Positions 26,623-35,695 of a stretch of DNA of 64,000 bases are shown here, piece by piece (position 1 is the stretch's first letter; every line of letters starts with the position of its first letter). The stretch comes from DAHUYF01 sp035945115. Lineage in GTDB: Bacteria; Pseudomonadota; Alphaproteobacteria; ATCC43930; CGMCC-115725. The notes beneath the pieces were generated by a model. That model worked only from the letters and a program-made list of their open reading frames with translations, had not been told where the DNA came from and did no database searches. Made by a program: the position numbers and the translations under genes. Location: positions 1-64,000 of the forward strand of contig DASZAN010000027.1 of assembly GCA_035945115.1 (NCBI GenBank), read 5' to 3'.

Positions 26623-27960
26623 ATGCGTCTCAAAAGCCTAGCCTTGATCGCGGCTGCCGCTGCGGCGGGATGGAGCTTCGCAGCCAGCGAAGCGCTAGCA
26701 CAGAGCGAGCAATTCATTCCGCGCCTCGTCTATCGCACCGGTCCCTATGCGCCGAACGGCATTCCCTTTGCCGACGGTTATGCCGACTACATCGACATGA
26801 TCGACGCGCGCGATGGCGGCGTGAACGGGATCAAGATCACCTACGAGGAATGCGAGACCAACTACAACAACGACAAGGGCGTCGAGTGTTACGAGCGGCT
26901 CAAAAACCATGCGCCAACCGGCGCCTCCTTGGTGGACCCGCTCTCCACCGGCATCACCTATGCGCTCATCGAGCGCACGACCGCCGATAAGATTCCGCTG
27001 GTCTCGATGGGCTACGGCCGAGCGGACGCAAGCTACGGCGCGGTATTCCCATACACCTTCACGCTTCCGGCAACATATTGGGCGCAGGCCGATGGCTGGG
27101 TGAAGTACGTCGCGCAGCAGGAAGGCGGCATCGACAAGCTCAAGGGCAAGAAGATCGCCTACGTCTATCACGACAGCGCCTATGGCAAAGAGCCGATCGC
27201 GACCCTCGAGAAGCTCGCTGCCAAGTACAACTATACGCTTCTCAAATATGCCGTGTCGCCGCCGGGCATCGATCAAAAGGCGGTGTGGCTGCAAATCCGG
27301 CAGCAGCGGCCGAATTGGACCTTCATGTCGGGTTGGGGCGTGATGAACTCGACGGCGATTAAGGAAGCGGCGGCTGTGGGATTCCCGATGGATCATTTCA
27401 TCGGCAATTGGTGGTCGGGCTCGGAGCCGGATGTCGTCCCCGCGGGCGCCGCGGCGATCGGCTACAAATCGGCGGCGTTCCACGGCGCCGGCATCGACTA
27501 TCCAGTGATCCGCGACATCCTGAAGTATGTCTATGACAAGAGCGGCGGACACACGACCAAGGACAAGGTCGGCGAAGTGCTGTACAACCGCGGCGTCATC
27601 AACGCGATCTATGATACCGAAGCGATCCGCACGGCGCAGGAGCATTTCGGCAAGAAGTCGCTCAAGGGCGAAGAGGTGCAGTGGGGCTATGAGCACCTCA
27701 ACATCACCGCGGGCCGCATCGCCGCACTCGGCGTCGAAGGGTTGATCGTGCCGATCCAACTCTCCTGCGCCAATCACGAAGGTCAGGGCAATGTCCGCAT
27801 CCAGCAATGGGACGGCCATCACTGGAAGTTCGTCTCCGACTGGATCCAGCCCGACCGCGACATGATCGAGGAGATGTACAAGGAGTCGGCGCTCGCTTAC
27901 GCCAAGGAGAAGGGCATCACGCCGCGTAGTTGCCCTGCGCAATCGGCGTCCGTGAAATAA
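26623..27960 (+). CDS. ABC transporter substrate-binding protein, Liv/amide type
   Basis: 445 residues from the ATG at 26623, which has GGGAGGGAGG five bases upstream. A signal peptide (about 1-26, cleavage after EALA) is followed by a type I periplasmic binding fold: PNGIPFADGYADYIDMID, DKIPLVSMGYGRADAS, KKIAYVYHDSAYGKEP. The Cys pair at ECETNYNNDKGVEC is a feature of the branch found beside PaaK-like ligases. It should deliver substrate to LivHM. The transporter genes are 9 kb away upstream, but LivF follows 95 bases downstream. Confidence 0.93.
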   Translation: MRLKSLALIAAAAAAGWSFAASEALAQSEQFIPRLVYRTGPYAPNGIPFADGYADYIDMIDARDGGVNGIKITYEECETNYNNDKGVECYERLKNHAPTGASLVDPLSTGITYALIERTTADKIPLVSMGYGRADASYGAVFPYTFTLPATYWAQADGWVKYVAQQEGGIDKLKGKKIAYVYHDSAYGKEPIATLEKLAAKYNYTLLKYAVSPPGIDQKAVWLQIRQQRPNWTFMSGWGVMNSTAIKEAAAVGFPMDHFIGNWWSGSEPDVVPAGAAAIGYKSAAFHGAGIDYPVIRDILKYVYDKSGGHTTKDKVGEVLYNRGVINAIYDTEAIRTAQEHFGKKSLKGEEVQWGYEHLNITAGRIAALGVEGLIVPIQLSCANHEGQGNVRIQQWDGHHWKFVSDWIQPDRDMIEEMYKESALAYAKEKGITPRSCPAQSASVK

Positions 27961-28005
27961 CGCGCTTCATGCATCGGTTGGTCCCCTCGCGCTCCCGCAA
28001 TGCGC

Positions 28006-28048
28006 GCCCCTCCCTCTCCCCGCCGGGGAGAGGGTTGGGGTGAGGGGG
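28006..28048. repeat. GC-rich palindromic repeat between the binding-protein gene and livF
   Basis: A perfect 10-bp inverted pair CCCTCTCCCC/GGGGAGAGGG (28012-28021 with 28025-28034) followed by TTGGGGTGAGGG. Same family as 15236-15370. Its right edge, GAGGGGG at 28042-28048, sits seven bases before the livF ATG and appears to serve as the ribosome binding site. Confidence 0.75.
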
Positions 28049-28055
28049 CGTTTGC

Positions 28056-28868
28056 ATGTCCTCCAACGGCGCGCTGCTCGGCGTCAACAACATCGAAGTC
28101 ATCTATAACCGCGTCATTCTCGTGTTGAAGGGTGTGTCGCTCGATGTGCCCAAGGGCGGCATCGTCGCGCTCTTGGGCGCGAACGGCGCCGGCAAGACGA
28201 CGACCTTGAAGGCGATCTCCAATCTGCTCCGCGCCGAGCGCGGCGAGGTCACCAAGGGCACTATCACCTATGACGGCAGGCGCGTCGATCGCTTGACGCC
28301 CAACGATCTCGTTCGGCGCGGGGTGGTGCAGGTGATGGAAGGCCGCCACTGCTTCGGCCATCTTACGGTCGAGGAGAACCTGCTCACCGGTGCCTTCACG
28401 CGGCGCGAGGGCCGCGGCGCGGTGCGGCGCGACCTCGACCGCGTCTATGGTTTCTTCCCGCGCTTGAAAGAGCGCAAGGACGGGCTCGCCGGCTACATTT
28501 CGGGCGGCGAGCAGCAGATGACGGCGATCGGCCGCGCACTCATGGCCAATCCCAGACTCATCCTTCTCGACGAGCCCTCGATGGGCTTGGCGCCGCAGAT
28601 CGTCGAGGAGATTTTCGAGATCGTGCGCCGCTTGAACCGCGACGCGGGCGTAAGTTTCTTGCTGGCGGAGCAGAACACCAACATCGCGCTCCGCTACGCC
28701 GATTACGGCTACATCCTCGAGAACGGCCGCGTGGTGATGGATGGCGACGCGGCGTCGCTCCGCGCCAACGAGGATGTGAAGGAATTCTATCTCGGCCTCT
28801 CCGCCACCGGCCGTAAGAGCTATCGCGAGGTCAAGCACTACCGCCGGCGCAAGCGCTGGCTCGCATGA
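28056..28868 (+). CDS. livF: branched-chain amino acid-type ABC transporter ATPase LivF
   Basis: 270 residues. Walker A GANGAGKT, Q-loop VMEGRHCFGHLTVEENL, signature ISGGEQQMTAIGRALM, Walker B LILLDEPSMGLAP and LLAEQN are those of LivF. The tail after NEDVKEFYLG extends about 20 residues with many basic residues, longer than the norm. It pairs with LivG (14420) to drive LivHM. The stop overlaps the start of the ligase gene by four bases. Confidence 0.95.
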   Translation: MSSNGALLGVNNIEVIYNRVILVLKGVSLDVPKGGIVALLGANGAGKTTTLKAISNLLRAERGEVTKGTITYDGRRVDRLTPNDLVRRGVVQVMEGRHCFGHLTVEENLLTGAFTRREGRGAVRRDLDRVYGFFPRLKERKDGLAGYISGGEQQMTAIGRALMANPRLILLDEPSMGLAPQIVEEIFEIVRRLNRDAGVSFLLAEQNTNIALRYADYGYILENGRVVMDGDAASLRANEDVKEFYLGLSATGRKSYREVKHYRRRKRWLA

Positions 28869-30109
28869 TGACCACCGCGCGCCACTACGACACGCTCGAG
28901 ACCCGCGATCCGCAAGAGCGCGAGCGCGCGCTCATGGCGGCGTTGCCGCAGCAGATCGCGCATGCCAAGGCGAACGCGCCTCATTTTGCGGCGCTGTTAA
29001 GGGATATCGATCCGCGCGACGTGACGAGCCGCGCGGCGCTCGCCGAGCTGCCGGTGACACGCAAGAGCGCGCTTCTCGCGCTGCAGAAGGAGCGGCCGCC
29101 TTTCGGCGGCCTCGCCGCCACGCCGCCCAGCCAACTCGCGCGCATCTTCATGTCGCCGGGTCCGATCTACGAGCCCGAGGGAAAGCGGACGGATTATTGG
29201 CGCATTGCGCGCGCGCTCTTCGCGGCGGGATTCCGTGCCGGCGATCTCATCCACAATTGTTTCTCTTATCACCTGACGCCGGCAGGCTCGATGTTCGAAG
29301 GCGGAGCGGCGGCCTTGGGCTGTGCCGTCATTCCCGGCGGCACCGGCCAAACCGAGCTTCAGGTGCGCGTCATTTCCGATCTGAGACCCGTGGGCTATGC
29401 CGGCACACCCTCCTTCCTCCGCATCATTCTTGAGAAAGGTCGCGAGCTCCACGCCGACCTTTCTTCGCTGAAGCGCGCGGTCGTGGGTGGCGAGGCGTTT
29501 CCGCCGGCACTGCAGAAAGAAGTGGCGAGCCATGGCGTTGCCGCGTTCCAAACCTACGGAACGGCCGATCTCGGGACGATTGCCTATGAGTCCGAAGCCC
29601 GCCAAGGATTGGTGATCGACGAGGGCGTGATCGTCGAGCTGGTGCGACCCGGCACCGGCGATCCCGTGCCGGAGGGCGAGGTGGGCGAGGTGGTGGTGAC
29701 GACCTTCACGCCCGACTACCCGCTCATCCGCTTCGCCACCGGCGATCTTTCGGCCATCCTGCCAGGCGTGAGCCCCTGTGGCCGCACCAACCGGCGGATC
29801 AAAGGTTGGATGGGCCGGGCGGATCAGACCACCAAGGTCAAGGGCATGTTCGTCCATCCCGAGCAGATTGCCGAGGTGGTGAAGCGCCACCCGCAAATAA
29901 GGCGCGCCCGGCTTGTCGTCAGCCAGGAGAGCGGAGGCGACGCCATGACGCTCAAGGCGGAAGTGTCGTCCGGCGACGCCGCCTTGGCCGCTGCAGTGGC
30001 AGAAAGCTTGACCGCCGCCACCAAGCTCAAAGGGCGGGTGGAGCTGGTGGCCGCCGGTTCGCTCCCCAATGACGGCAAAGTCATCGAGGACATACGTCGT
30101 TACGATTGA
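28865..30109 (+). CDS. PaaK-like phenylacetate--CoA ligase family protein
   Basis: 414 residues. PaaK-type features are the N-terminal HAKANAPHFAALLRDIDP, LAELPVTRKSAL, AGTPSFLRIILEKG, the second core FQTYGTADLGTIAYE, and the hinge region LIRFATGDLSAI with GRADQTTKVKGMFVHPEQI. These ligases activate aryl-acetic and related acids with ATP and CoA. In other alphaproteobacteria the same gene closes a fadD-livGHM-binding protein-livF cluster, so it presumably acts on the transported compound. The usual SSGTTG P-loop is not conserved (PGPIYEP region), which is odd for an active ligase. Confidence 0.85.
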   Translation: MMTTARHYDTLETRDPQERERALMAALPQQIAHAKANAPHFAALLRDIDPRDVTSRAALAELPVTRKSALLALQKERPPFGGLAATPPSQLARIFMSPGPIYEPEGKRTDYWRIARALFAAGFRAGDLIHNCFSYHLTPAGSMFEGGAAALGCAVIPGGTGQTELQVRVISDLRPVGYAGTPSFLRIILEKGRELHADLSSLKRAVVGGEAFPPALQKEVASHGVAAFQTYGTADLGTIAYESEARQGLVIDEGVIVELVRPGTGDPVPEGEVGEVVVTTFTPDYPLIRFATGDLSAILPGVSPCGRTNRRIKGWMGRADQTTKVKGMFVHPEQIAEVVKRHPQIRRARLVVSQESGGDAMTLKAEVSSGDAALAAAVAESLTAATKLKGRVELVAAGSLPNDGKVIEDIRRYD

Positions 30110-30205
30110 GACCAGGCCTCCGCTGTGGATCGTTGCCAGAAATCATCCTTTTGCCACGTTTCAAGCGAACCGATGTCGCATTCCCAGCGTCTTTTATAGG
30201 AGCGC

Positions 30206-30301
30206 GAGACGATCAATCGGCTCGTCTCCGCTCTTCGCAGCGGTCCTCCCCCGACCGCTTATCGAGAAGCACGGCCCCGGTTCCTCCCCCACCGGGGCCG
30301 T
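30206..30301 (+). terminator. hairpin cluster ending in a strong inverted repeat (liv/ligase terminator)
   Basis: In the 265-base gap between the PaaK-like gene and ccmA, three stem-loops follow each other: GAGACGA/TCGTCTC (30206-30212 with 30222-30228), CCGCT/AGCGG near 30228-30243, and a perfect 11-bp stem ACGGCCCCGGT/ACCGGGGCCGT (30271-30281 with 30291-30301). The last is followed by CGCCTTTCC, a poor T-run. It probably ends the upstream operon; a small RNA in this gap is an alternative. Confidence 0.5.
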
Positions 30302-30374
30302 CGCCTTTCCCGGGTGCGGTGCCGGGGCAGTCATGGCATGATCCGCCCGCTCTTTCGCCACCTCTTCGGCATCG

Positions 30375-31070
30375 ATGCCAGAGACCGCTCCCGCCGATCT
30401 AACCCTCCGCGCTTTCGCTGGCCGGGGGCTTGCCTGCCGCCGGGGCGAACGGCTCGTCTTCTCCGGCCTTTCCTTCGCGTTGCCGGGGGGCGGCACCTTG
30501 CTCCTCACCGGTCCCAACGGCAGCGGCAAGTCGAGCTTGCTGCGCCTTCTGGCAGGGTTGAGTCACCCGGACGCGGGCTCGCTCTCCTGGGACGGGGTGC
30601 CGGTCAACGACGATCCCGCCGCGCACCGCGCCCGCCTTCACTTCATCGGCCATCAGGATGCGGTGAAGCCGGCGCTGGCGGTCGGCGAAACCCTGCGCTT
30701 CTGGGCGGGGATGCATGGGGGCGCGGCGGTTGCAGCGGCTCTCGCCCATTTTCGGCTGGAGGTGGTGGCAGACTGGCCGTGCCGGCATCTCTCCGCGGGC
30801 CAGCGACGGCGGCTTGCCTTGGCCCGCCTCTTGGCGAGCCCGGCCCCGCTCTGGCTTTTGGACGAGCCCACCACCGGCCTCGATGCCGAGGCGCAAGCGG
30901 ACCTGCTCGCCGCCATCACCGCCCACCGCCGCAGCGGCGGTAGGGTCGTGCTCTCGACCCATGCGGAGCTGGCGATCGCGGATGCGGCGGTCCTATCGTT
31001 GGCGGATTTTGTGCCAAGAAGAGCGCGTCCTGAGGTGGAGCAGGACGCCGCCGCCCCGAGGTACGAGTAG
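30375..31070 (+). CDS. ccmA: heme exporter ATPase CcmA
   Basis: 231 residues. Walker A GPNGSGKS, signature LSAGQRRRLALARLL and Walker B LWLLDEPTTG are present, and the short size and RLHFIGHQDAVKPALAV are typical of CcmA. With CcmB and CcmC it forms the complex that releases heme-loaded CcmE in system I cytochrome c maturation. First gene of a run of nine; ccmB starts 11 bases after its stop. In Bradyrhizobium the same gene (cycV) adjoins acnA. Confidence 0.96.
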   Translation: MPETAPADLTLRAFAGRGLACRRGERLVFSGLSFALPGGGTLLLTGPNGSGKSSLLRLLAGLSHPDAGSLSWDGVPVNDDPAAHRARLHFIGHQDAVKPALAVGETLRFWAGMHGGAAVAAALAHFRLEVVADWPCRHLSAGQRRRLALARLLASPAPLWLLDEPTTGLDAEAQADLLAAITAHRRSGGRVVLSTHAELAIADAAVLSLADFVPRRARPEVEQDAAAPRYE

Positions 31071-31081
31071 GCGCGGCAGAA

Positions 31082-31747
31082 ATGCAGCCGTTCCATCTGC
31101 TCATCACCCGCGAGCTGCGCCTGGCGCTTCGGCAGGGCGGCGACAGCGCCATGGTGGTGGCGTTCTTCGTGCTGGCGGTGATCCTCTTCCCGTTTGGCCT
31201 AGGCCCGGAACCACAGGTTTTGGCGCGGACCGCGGCCGGCATCTTGTGGGTGACGGCGCTGCTGGCGGCGCTGCTCTCGCTCGAGCGGCTCTTCCAGGCG
31301 GATTACGAGGATGGGAGCCTCGAGGCGCTGGCGCTGATGCCGCTGCCGCTCGAGGGGCAGGTGCTGGCGAAGTGCCTCGCCCACTGGCTGGTGACGGGCT
31401 TGCCCCTGACGGCCATCTCGCCGGTACTGGCGCTGCTGCTCCATCTCGATGCTGCCGGATATCCCATGCTGGTGGCGGGCCTGCTGCTGGGCACGCCGAG
31501 CCTCAGCCTCATCGGTGCCGTGGGGGCTGCGCTCGCCTTGGGCGCGCGCCGCGGCGGGGTGCTTTTGTCGCTCCTGGTGCTGCCGCTCTACATCCCCGTG
31601 CTGATCTTCGGTGTAGCCGCGATCGAGGCGGCGGTTGCCGATCTCAGTGCGCGGCCGCATCTTCTGCTGATGGGCGCACTTCTCGCCGCCGCCTTGCCGC
31701 TGGCGCCGCTCGCCGCCGCCGCCGCGCTGCGTCAGGCGCTGGAGTGA
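31082..31747 (+). CDS. ccmB: heme exporter membrane protein CcmB
   Basis: 221 residues with six hydrophobic helices. The start FHLLITRELRLALRQGGD, the loop LERLFQADYEDGSLEALALM and the tail ending in ALRQALE are standard CcmB. It is the membrane part of the CcmAB ABC complex. A 57-base gap separates it from ccmC, the largest internal gap of the operon. Confidence 0.96.
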   Translation: MQPFHLLITRELRLALRQGGDSAMVVAFFVLAVILFPFGLGPEPQVLARTAAGILWVTALLAALLSLERLFQADYEDGSLEALALMPLPLEGQVLAKCLAHWLVTGLPLTAISPVLALLLHLDAAGYPMLVAGLLLGTPSLSLIGAVGAALALGARRGGVLLSLLVLPLYIPVLIFGVAAIEAAVADLSARPHLLLMGALLAAALPLAPLAAAAALRQALE

Positions 31748-31804
31748 GCGTCCTTTACAGCGATGTCATGCCATTGACGGCGATTTTGCGCTAGAAGACG
31801 CCCG

Positions 31805-32563
31805 ATGCACCGTTTCGCCAATCCGGCCCGCTTCATGCGGCTTTCCGCGACGCTCTTGCCGTGGCTCGCGGCCGCAGCGGCGGTGCTGCTGGCGCTCGGC
31901 CTTTATCTCGCGCTAATCGTGGCGCCCGCCGATTACCAGCAGGGCGAGGCGGTCCGCATCATGTATGTGCATGTGCCATCGGCCTGGATGGCGAGCGCCG
32001 TCTATGCGCTGATGGCACTCGCCAGTGCCGTGGCGCTCATCTGGCGCCACCCGCTCGCCGACATCGCCGCCCAGAGCGCCGCACCCCTCGGCGCCGCCTT
32101 CACGCTCCTTTGCCTCGTCACGGGATCGCTGTGGGGCGAGCCGATGTGGGGCACCTGGTGGGTGTGGGACGCGCGGCTCACTTCGGTGCTCGTGCTGTTC
32201 TTTCTTTATCTCGGCTACATCGCCCTTGCTCATGCCTTCGACGAGCCCGGCCGCGGCGCGCGCGCCGGCGCCATCCTGGCGCTCGTCGGCATCGTCAACC
32301 TGCCGATCATCAAATTCTCCGTCGATTGGTGGAACACGCTCCATCAGCCCGCGAGCGTCTTCCGCTTGGGCGGGCCCACGATCGACGCCTCGATGCTGTG
32401 GCCGCTGCTGGTGATGGCGCTGGGCTTCACGCTCTTCTTCGCAACGCTTCTTCTCATTCGCATGCGCACGCTCCTCATCGCCGCCAAGATTCGCGCGCTC
32501 CGGCTTTCCTCGCTCGAGGACGAGAGCGCGGTCATTGCGGCGCCGCGCCCGGCGATGCAATGA
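31805..32563 (+). CDS. ccmC: heme-handling protein CcmC
   Basis: 252 residues, six helices, with the tryptophan-rich periplasmic motif GTWWVWDARLTS and flanking His residues (MYVHVPSAWMA and WWNTLHQPASV). This WWD protein loads heme onto CcmE. Its stop overlaps the ccmD start (ATGA). Confidence 0.97.
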   Translation: MHRFANPARFMRLSATLLPWLAAAAAVLLALGLYLALIVAPADYQQGEAVRIMYVHVPSAWMASAVYALMALASAVALIWRHPLADIAAQSAAPLGAAFTLLCLVTGSLWGEPMWGTWWVWDARLTSVLVLFFLYLGYIALAHAFDEPGRGARAGAILALVGIVNLPIIKFSVDWWNTLHQPASVFRLGGPTIDASMLWPLLVMALGFTLFFATLLLIRMRTLLIAAKIRALRLSSLEDESAVIAAPRPAMQ

Positions 32564-32733
32564 GCGGCCTCGGCGCGTTTCTCGCCATGGGCGGCTACGC
32601 CCCCTTCGTCTGGCCCGCCTATGGCGCCGCCCTGATGGTGCTGATCGTCCTTCTCGCCTGGACGCTCGGAGGTTATCGGAAGCGCCAGCGCGAGCTCGAG
32701 GCGTTGCAGCGCAAGGGCGAGCGGCGGCGATGA
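32560..32733 (+). CDS. ccmD: heme exporter small protein CcmD
   Basis: 57 residues, one membrane helix (about 14-36: VWPAYGAALMVLIVLLAW) and a basic cytoplasmic tail RKRQRELEALQRKGERRR. The short start GLGAFLAMGGYAPFVWPAYG is highly typical. CcmD helps release holo-CcmE from CcmABC. Start overlaps ccmC and stop overlaps ccmE, four bases each. Confidence 0.93.
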   Translation: MSGLGAFLAMGGYAPFVWPAYGAALMVLIVLLAWTLGGYRKRQRELEALQRKGERRR

Positions 32734-33179
32734 CCCGGAAGCGCCGCCGTTTGTTTGCCGTGCTGGCCGGCATGGGCATGCTCGGCATCGCCGCCGCGCT
32801 CGTGCTGAACGCATTCAGCGACAACCTCGTCTTCTTCTACAGCCCGAGCGACCTCAAGACGAAGGCGGTGCCGCAAGGACGCATGCTGCGCATCGGCGGA
32901 TTGGTCGAAGAAGCAAGCGTGAAGCGCGCGGGCGACGGCAAGACCGTCACCTTCCGCATCACCGACGGCAGCGCCGCCGTGCCCGTGACCTATGCCGGGG
33001 TGCTTCCCGATCTCTTTCGCGAAGGCCAGGGCGTCGTCGTCGAAGGCCGGCTTGACGGCGCGGGTGAAGTGCGCGCGGCGAGCGTGCTCGCCAAGCACGA
33101 TGAGCGCTACATGCCGAGGGAAGTGGTGGACGCGCTCAAGAAGAGCGGGCGCTGGCAGGAAGGTGCGGCGGCCAAATGA
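32730..33179 (+). CDS. ccmE: heme chaperone CcmE
   Basis: 149 residues: a basic N-terminus, one anchor helix (about 8-29), then a beta-barrel periplasmic domain. The covalent heme-binding His123 lies in LAKHDERYMP with Tyr127 following, as expected. It carries heme from CcmC to CcmF. Start and stop overlap the neighbours by four bases each, so ccmC-D-E-F are translationally linked. Confidence 0.96.
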   Translation: MTRKRRRLFAVLAGMGMLGIAAALVLNAFSDNLVFFYSPSDLKTKAVPQGRMLRIGGLVEEASVKRAGDGKTVTFRITDGSAAVPVTYAGVLPDLFREGQGVVVEGRLDGAGEVRAASVLAKHDERYMPREVVDALKKSGRWQEGAAAK

Positions 33180-35158
33180 TCGCCGAGCTTGGCCATTTCG
33201 CCCTCATCTTGGCACTCCTCCTGGCGCTGCTGCAGGCGACGGTGCCGCTCTTGGGCGCGGCGCGGCGGGATCTCGGCTGGATGGCGCTGCCGCGCCGCAC
33301 CGCGCTCGGCCAGTTCGTGCTGGTGAGCGTCGCCTTCATGGCGCTCATCCACGCCTACGTCATCTCGGACTTCTCGGTGGCGAATGTCTATGAGAACAGC
33401 CACTCGGCGAAGCCGCTCCTCTACAAGGTGACGGGCGTCTGGGGCAATCACGAAGGCTCGATGGTGCTCTGGGTCTTCATCCTGTCACTCTGCGGGGCGG
33501 CCGTAGCTGGCTTCGGCGGCAATCTTCCCGCGGAACTGCGCGCGCGCGTGCTCGCCGTGCAAGGCATGATCGGCAGCGGCTTCCTGCTCTTCATTCTGCT
33601 CACCTCCGATCCCTTCCAGCGCCTCATGCCGGCGCCTCCCGACGGCCGTGGCCTCAATCCGGTGCTGCAGGACCCAGGCCTCGCTTTCCATCCGCCGTTT
33701 CTCTACCTGGGCTATGTCGGTTTTTCCGTGGCGTTCTCGTTCGCGGTGGCGGCGCTCATCGAAGGCCGCGTCGACGCGGCGTGGGCGCGCTGGGTCCGGC
33801 CGTGGACGCTCGCCGCTTGGTGCGCGCTCACCATCGGCATCGCCATGGGCAGCTGGTGGGCCTACTACACCTTGGGCTGGGGCGGCTGGTGGTTCTGGGA
33901 TCCCGTCGAGAACGCCTCGCTGATGCCCTGGCTCGTCGGCACCGCGCTCTTGCATTCCGCGATCGTCGTCGAGAAGCGCGAAGCGCTCAAGACCTGGACC
34001 ATTCTGCTCGCCATCGTGACCTTCTCGCTGTCGCTCATCGGCACCTTCCTGGTGCGCTCGGGCGTGCTCACCTCCGTCCATGCCTTCGCCGTCGATCCCG
34101 CGCGCGGCACTTTCATCCTCTTGCTGCTCTTCATCGCCATCGGCGGCTCGCTGGCGCTCTATGCCGTGCGCGCGCCGAGGCTCAAGGGCGGCGGACTCTT
34201 CGCGCCGATCTCGCGCGAAGGCGCGCTGGTGCTCAACAATCTTCTGCTCACCACCGCCGCGGCGACGGTGTTTCTCGGCACGCTCTATCCGCTCTTCTCC
34301 GAAGAGCTCGGCGGGCCCAAGCTCTCGGTGGGCTTCCCCTTCTTCGATCGCACCTTCGCGCCGCTCATGGTGCCGCTCCTGATGGCGGTCGCCTTGGGGC
34401 CGCTCCTCGCCTGGAAGCGCGGTGACCTGCTGGGGGCGCTGCAGCGCCTCTGGCTCGCTTTCGCGGCAGTGGCGGCGGTCGGTCTGCTCGGGTTTTATCT
34501 GACCCACGGCGGCCCGGTGCTGGCGGTGTTCGGCTTGGGCTTGGCCGCGTGGGTCTTCATGGGCGCCGTCCTCGAGTGGGCGGAGCGCGTGAAGCTCGGC
34601 CGCGCGCCGATGGACGAGAGCTGGCGCCGCGCGCGCCATTTGCCGCGCGCCGCCCATGGGATGACGCTCGCACATCTGGGCCTCGCGCTGACGCTCGCCG
34701 GCATCGCCGCCTCGGCCTGGCAAGAGGAGCGCATCGAGATCGCGCGACCCGGCCAAGACCTCGCCATTGCCGGCTACACGCTGCACCTCGACGAGGTCGC
34801 GCAAGTGGCCGGCGCCAACTTCACCGCGGACCGCGCTCGCATCACTGTCACGAAAGAGGGCAAGGCCGTCGCCGACATGCATCCGGAAAAGCGTTTCTTT
34901 CCGGTACAGCAGATGCCGACCAGCGTCACCGCCATCCACACCAACCTGCTCGCCGATCTTTATGTGGCGCTCGGCGACAGCGATGGCGCCGGCGGCTGGA
35001 CGATCCGCGCCTATTGGAAGCCACTCGTGCCGTGGATCTGGATCGGCGCCGTCTTCATGGCGGCGGGCGGCGTCTTGAGCCTGAGCGACCGCCGCTGGCG
35101 CATCGGCGTCGCCCACCGGGTGCCGCGCGGTGCGCGCGTTGCCGGGGCGGGCGACTGA
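33176..35158 (+). CDS. ccmF: cytochrome c heme lyase CcmF
   Basis: 660 residues, about 14 helices. The WWD motif WGGWWFWDPVENASLMPW, YENSHSAKPLLYKVTGVWGN and GTFLVRSGVLTSVHAFAVDP are diagnostic. With CcmH it attaches heme from CcmE to CxxCH motifs of apocytochromes in the periplasm. Full length, no gaps. Confidence 0.98.
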   Translation: MIAELGHFALILALLLALLQATVPLLGAARRDLGWMALPRRTALGQFVLVSVAFMALIHAYVISDFSVANVYENSHSAKPLLYKVTGVWGNHEGSMVLWVFILSLCGAAVAGFGGNLPAELRARVLAVQGMIGSGFLLFILLTSDPFQRLMPAPPDGRGLNPVLQDPGLAFHPPFLYLGYVGFSVAFSFAVAALIEGRVDAAWARWVRPWTLAAWCALTIGIAMGSWWAYYTLGWGGWWFWDPVENASLMPWLVGTALLHSAIVVEKREALKTWTILLAIVTFSLSLIGTFLVRSGVLTSVHAFAVDPARGTFILLLLFIAIGGSLALYAVRAPRLKGGGLFAPISREGALVLNNLLLTTAAATVFLGTLYPLFSEELGGPKLSVGFPFFDRTFAPLMVPLLMAVALGPLLAWKRGDLLGALQRLWLAFAAVAAVGLLGFYLTHGGPVLAVFGLGLAAWVFMGAVLEWAERVKLGRAPMDESWRRARHLPRAAHGMTLAHLGLALTLAGIAASAWQEERIEIARPGQDLAIAGYTLHLDEVAQVAGANFTADRARITVTKEGKAVADMHPEKRFFPVQQMPTSVTAIHTNLLADLYVALGDSDGAGGWTIRAYWKPLVPWIWIGAVFMAAGGVLSLSDRRWRIGVAHRVPRGARVAGAGD

Positions 35159-35161
35159 TCG

Positions 35162-35695
35162 ATGCGGCGGCTTCTCTATTCGCTACCGGTCGCGCTCTTC
35201 GTCGTGCTCGCCGCTTACTTCGGCGTGGCGCTCTTCTCCGGTCGCGATCCCCACGCCATTCCCTCGCCGCTCGTGAGCGAGCCCACGCCAAGCTTCGAGC
35301 TTACGGGCCTCGACGCCGCTGCTTTCTCGCAAGACGCGCTCAAGGGTCAAGTGACGCTCGTCAATTTCTTTGCCTCCTGGTGTCTTCCCTGTCGCGCCGA
35401 GCATCCGCTCCTCATGCGCCTGGCCGAGCAGGAACACGTGCCTATTTATGGCATTGCCTACAAGGACAAGAGAGCCGACACCGAGCGCTTCGTCGCGGGT
35501 CTCGGCAGCCCCTATCGCCGCATCGGCCTCGACGAGCAGGGTCGCGTCGGCGTCGATTTCGGCATCACCGGCGTGCCGGAGACGTTCGTGATCGACAAAG
35601 CAGGCCGCATTCGCCGCCACTACGGCGCACCGCTCACCGCCGATCAGGTGAGGAACGACCTACTGCCGTTGATCCGCGAGCTCACCCGCGGATGA
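35162..35695 (+). CDS. ccmG: periplasmic thioredoxin CcmG/DsbE
   Basis: 177 residues with an N-terminal anchor helix (about 6-25) and a thioredoxin domain. The active site is ASWCLPCRAEHP with Cys74 and Cys77; GVPETFVIDKAG is the cis-Pro loop. It reduces apocytochrome or CcmH disulfides in the periplasm. It starts three bases after ccmF and overlaps ccmH by four. Confidence 0.96.
   Translation: MRRLLYSLPVALFVVLAAYFGVALFSGRDPHAIPSPLVSEPTPSFELTGLDAAAFSQDALKGQVTLVNFFASWCLPCRAEHPLLMRLAEQEHVPIYGIAYKDKRADTERFVAGLGSPYRRIGLDEQGRVGVDFGITGVPETFVIDKAGRIRRHYGAPLTADQVRNDLLPLIRELTRG

Noticed and set aside
33485..35116. 543-codon minus-strand frame inside ccmF
   Set aside because: Antisense mirror of an essential-looking ccm gene, low-complexity charged composition.
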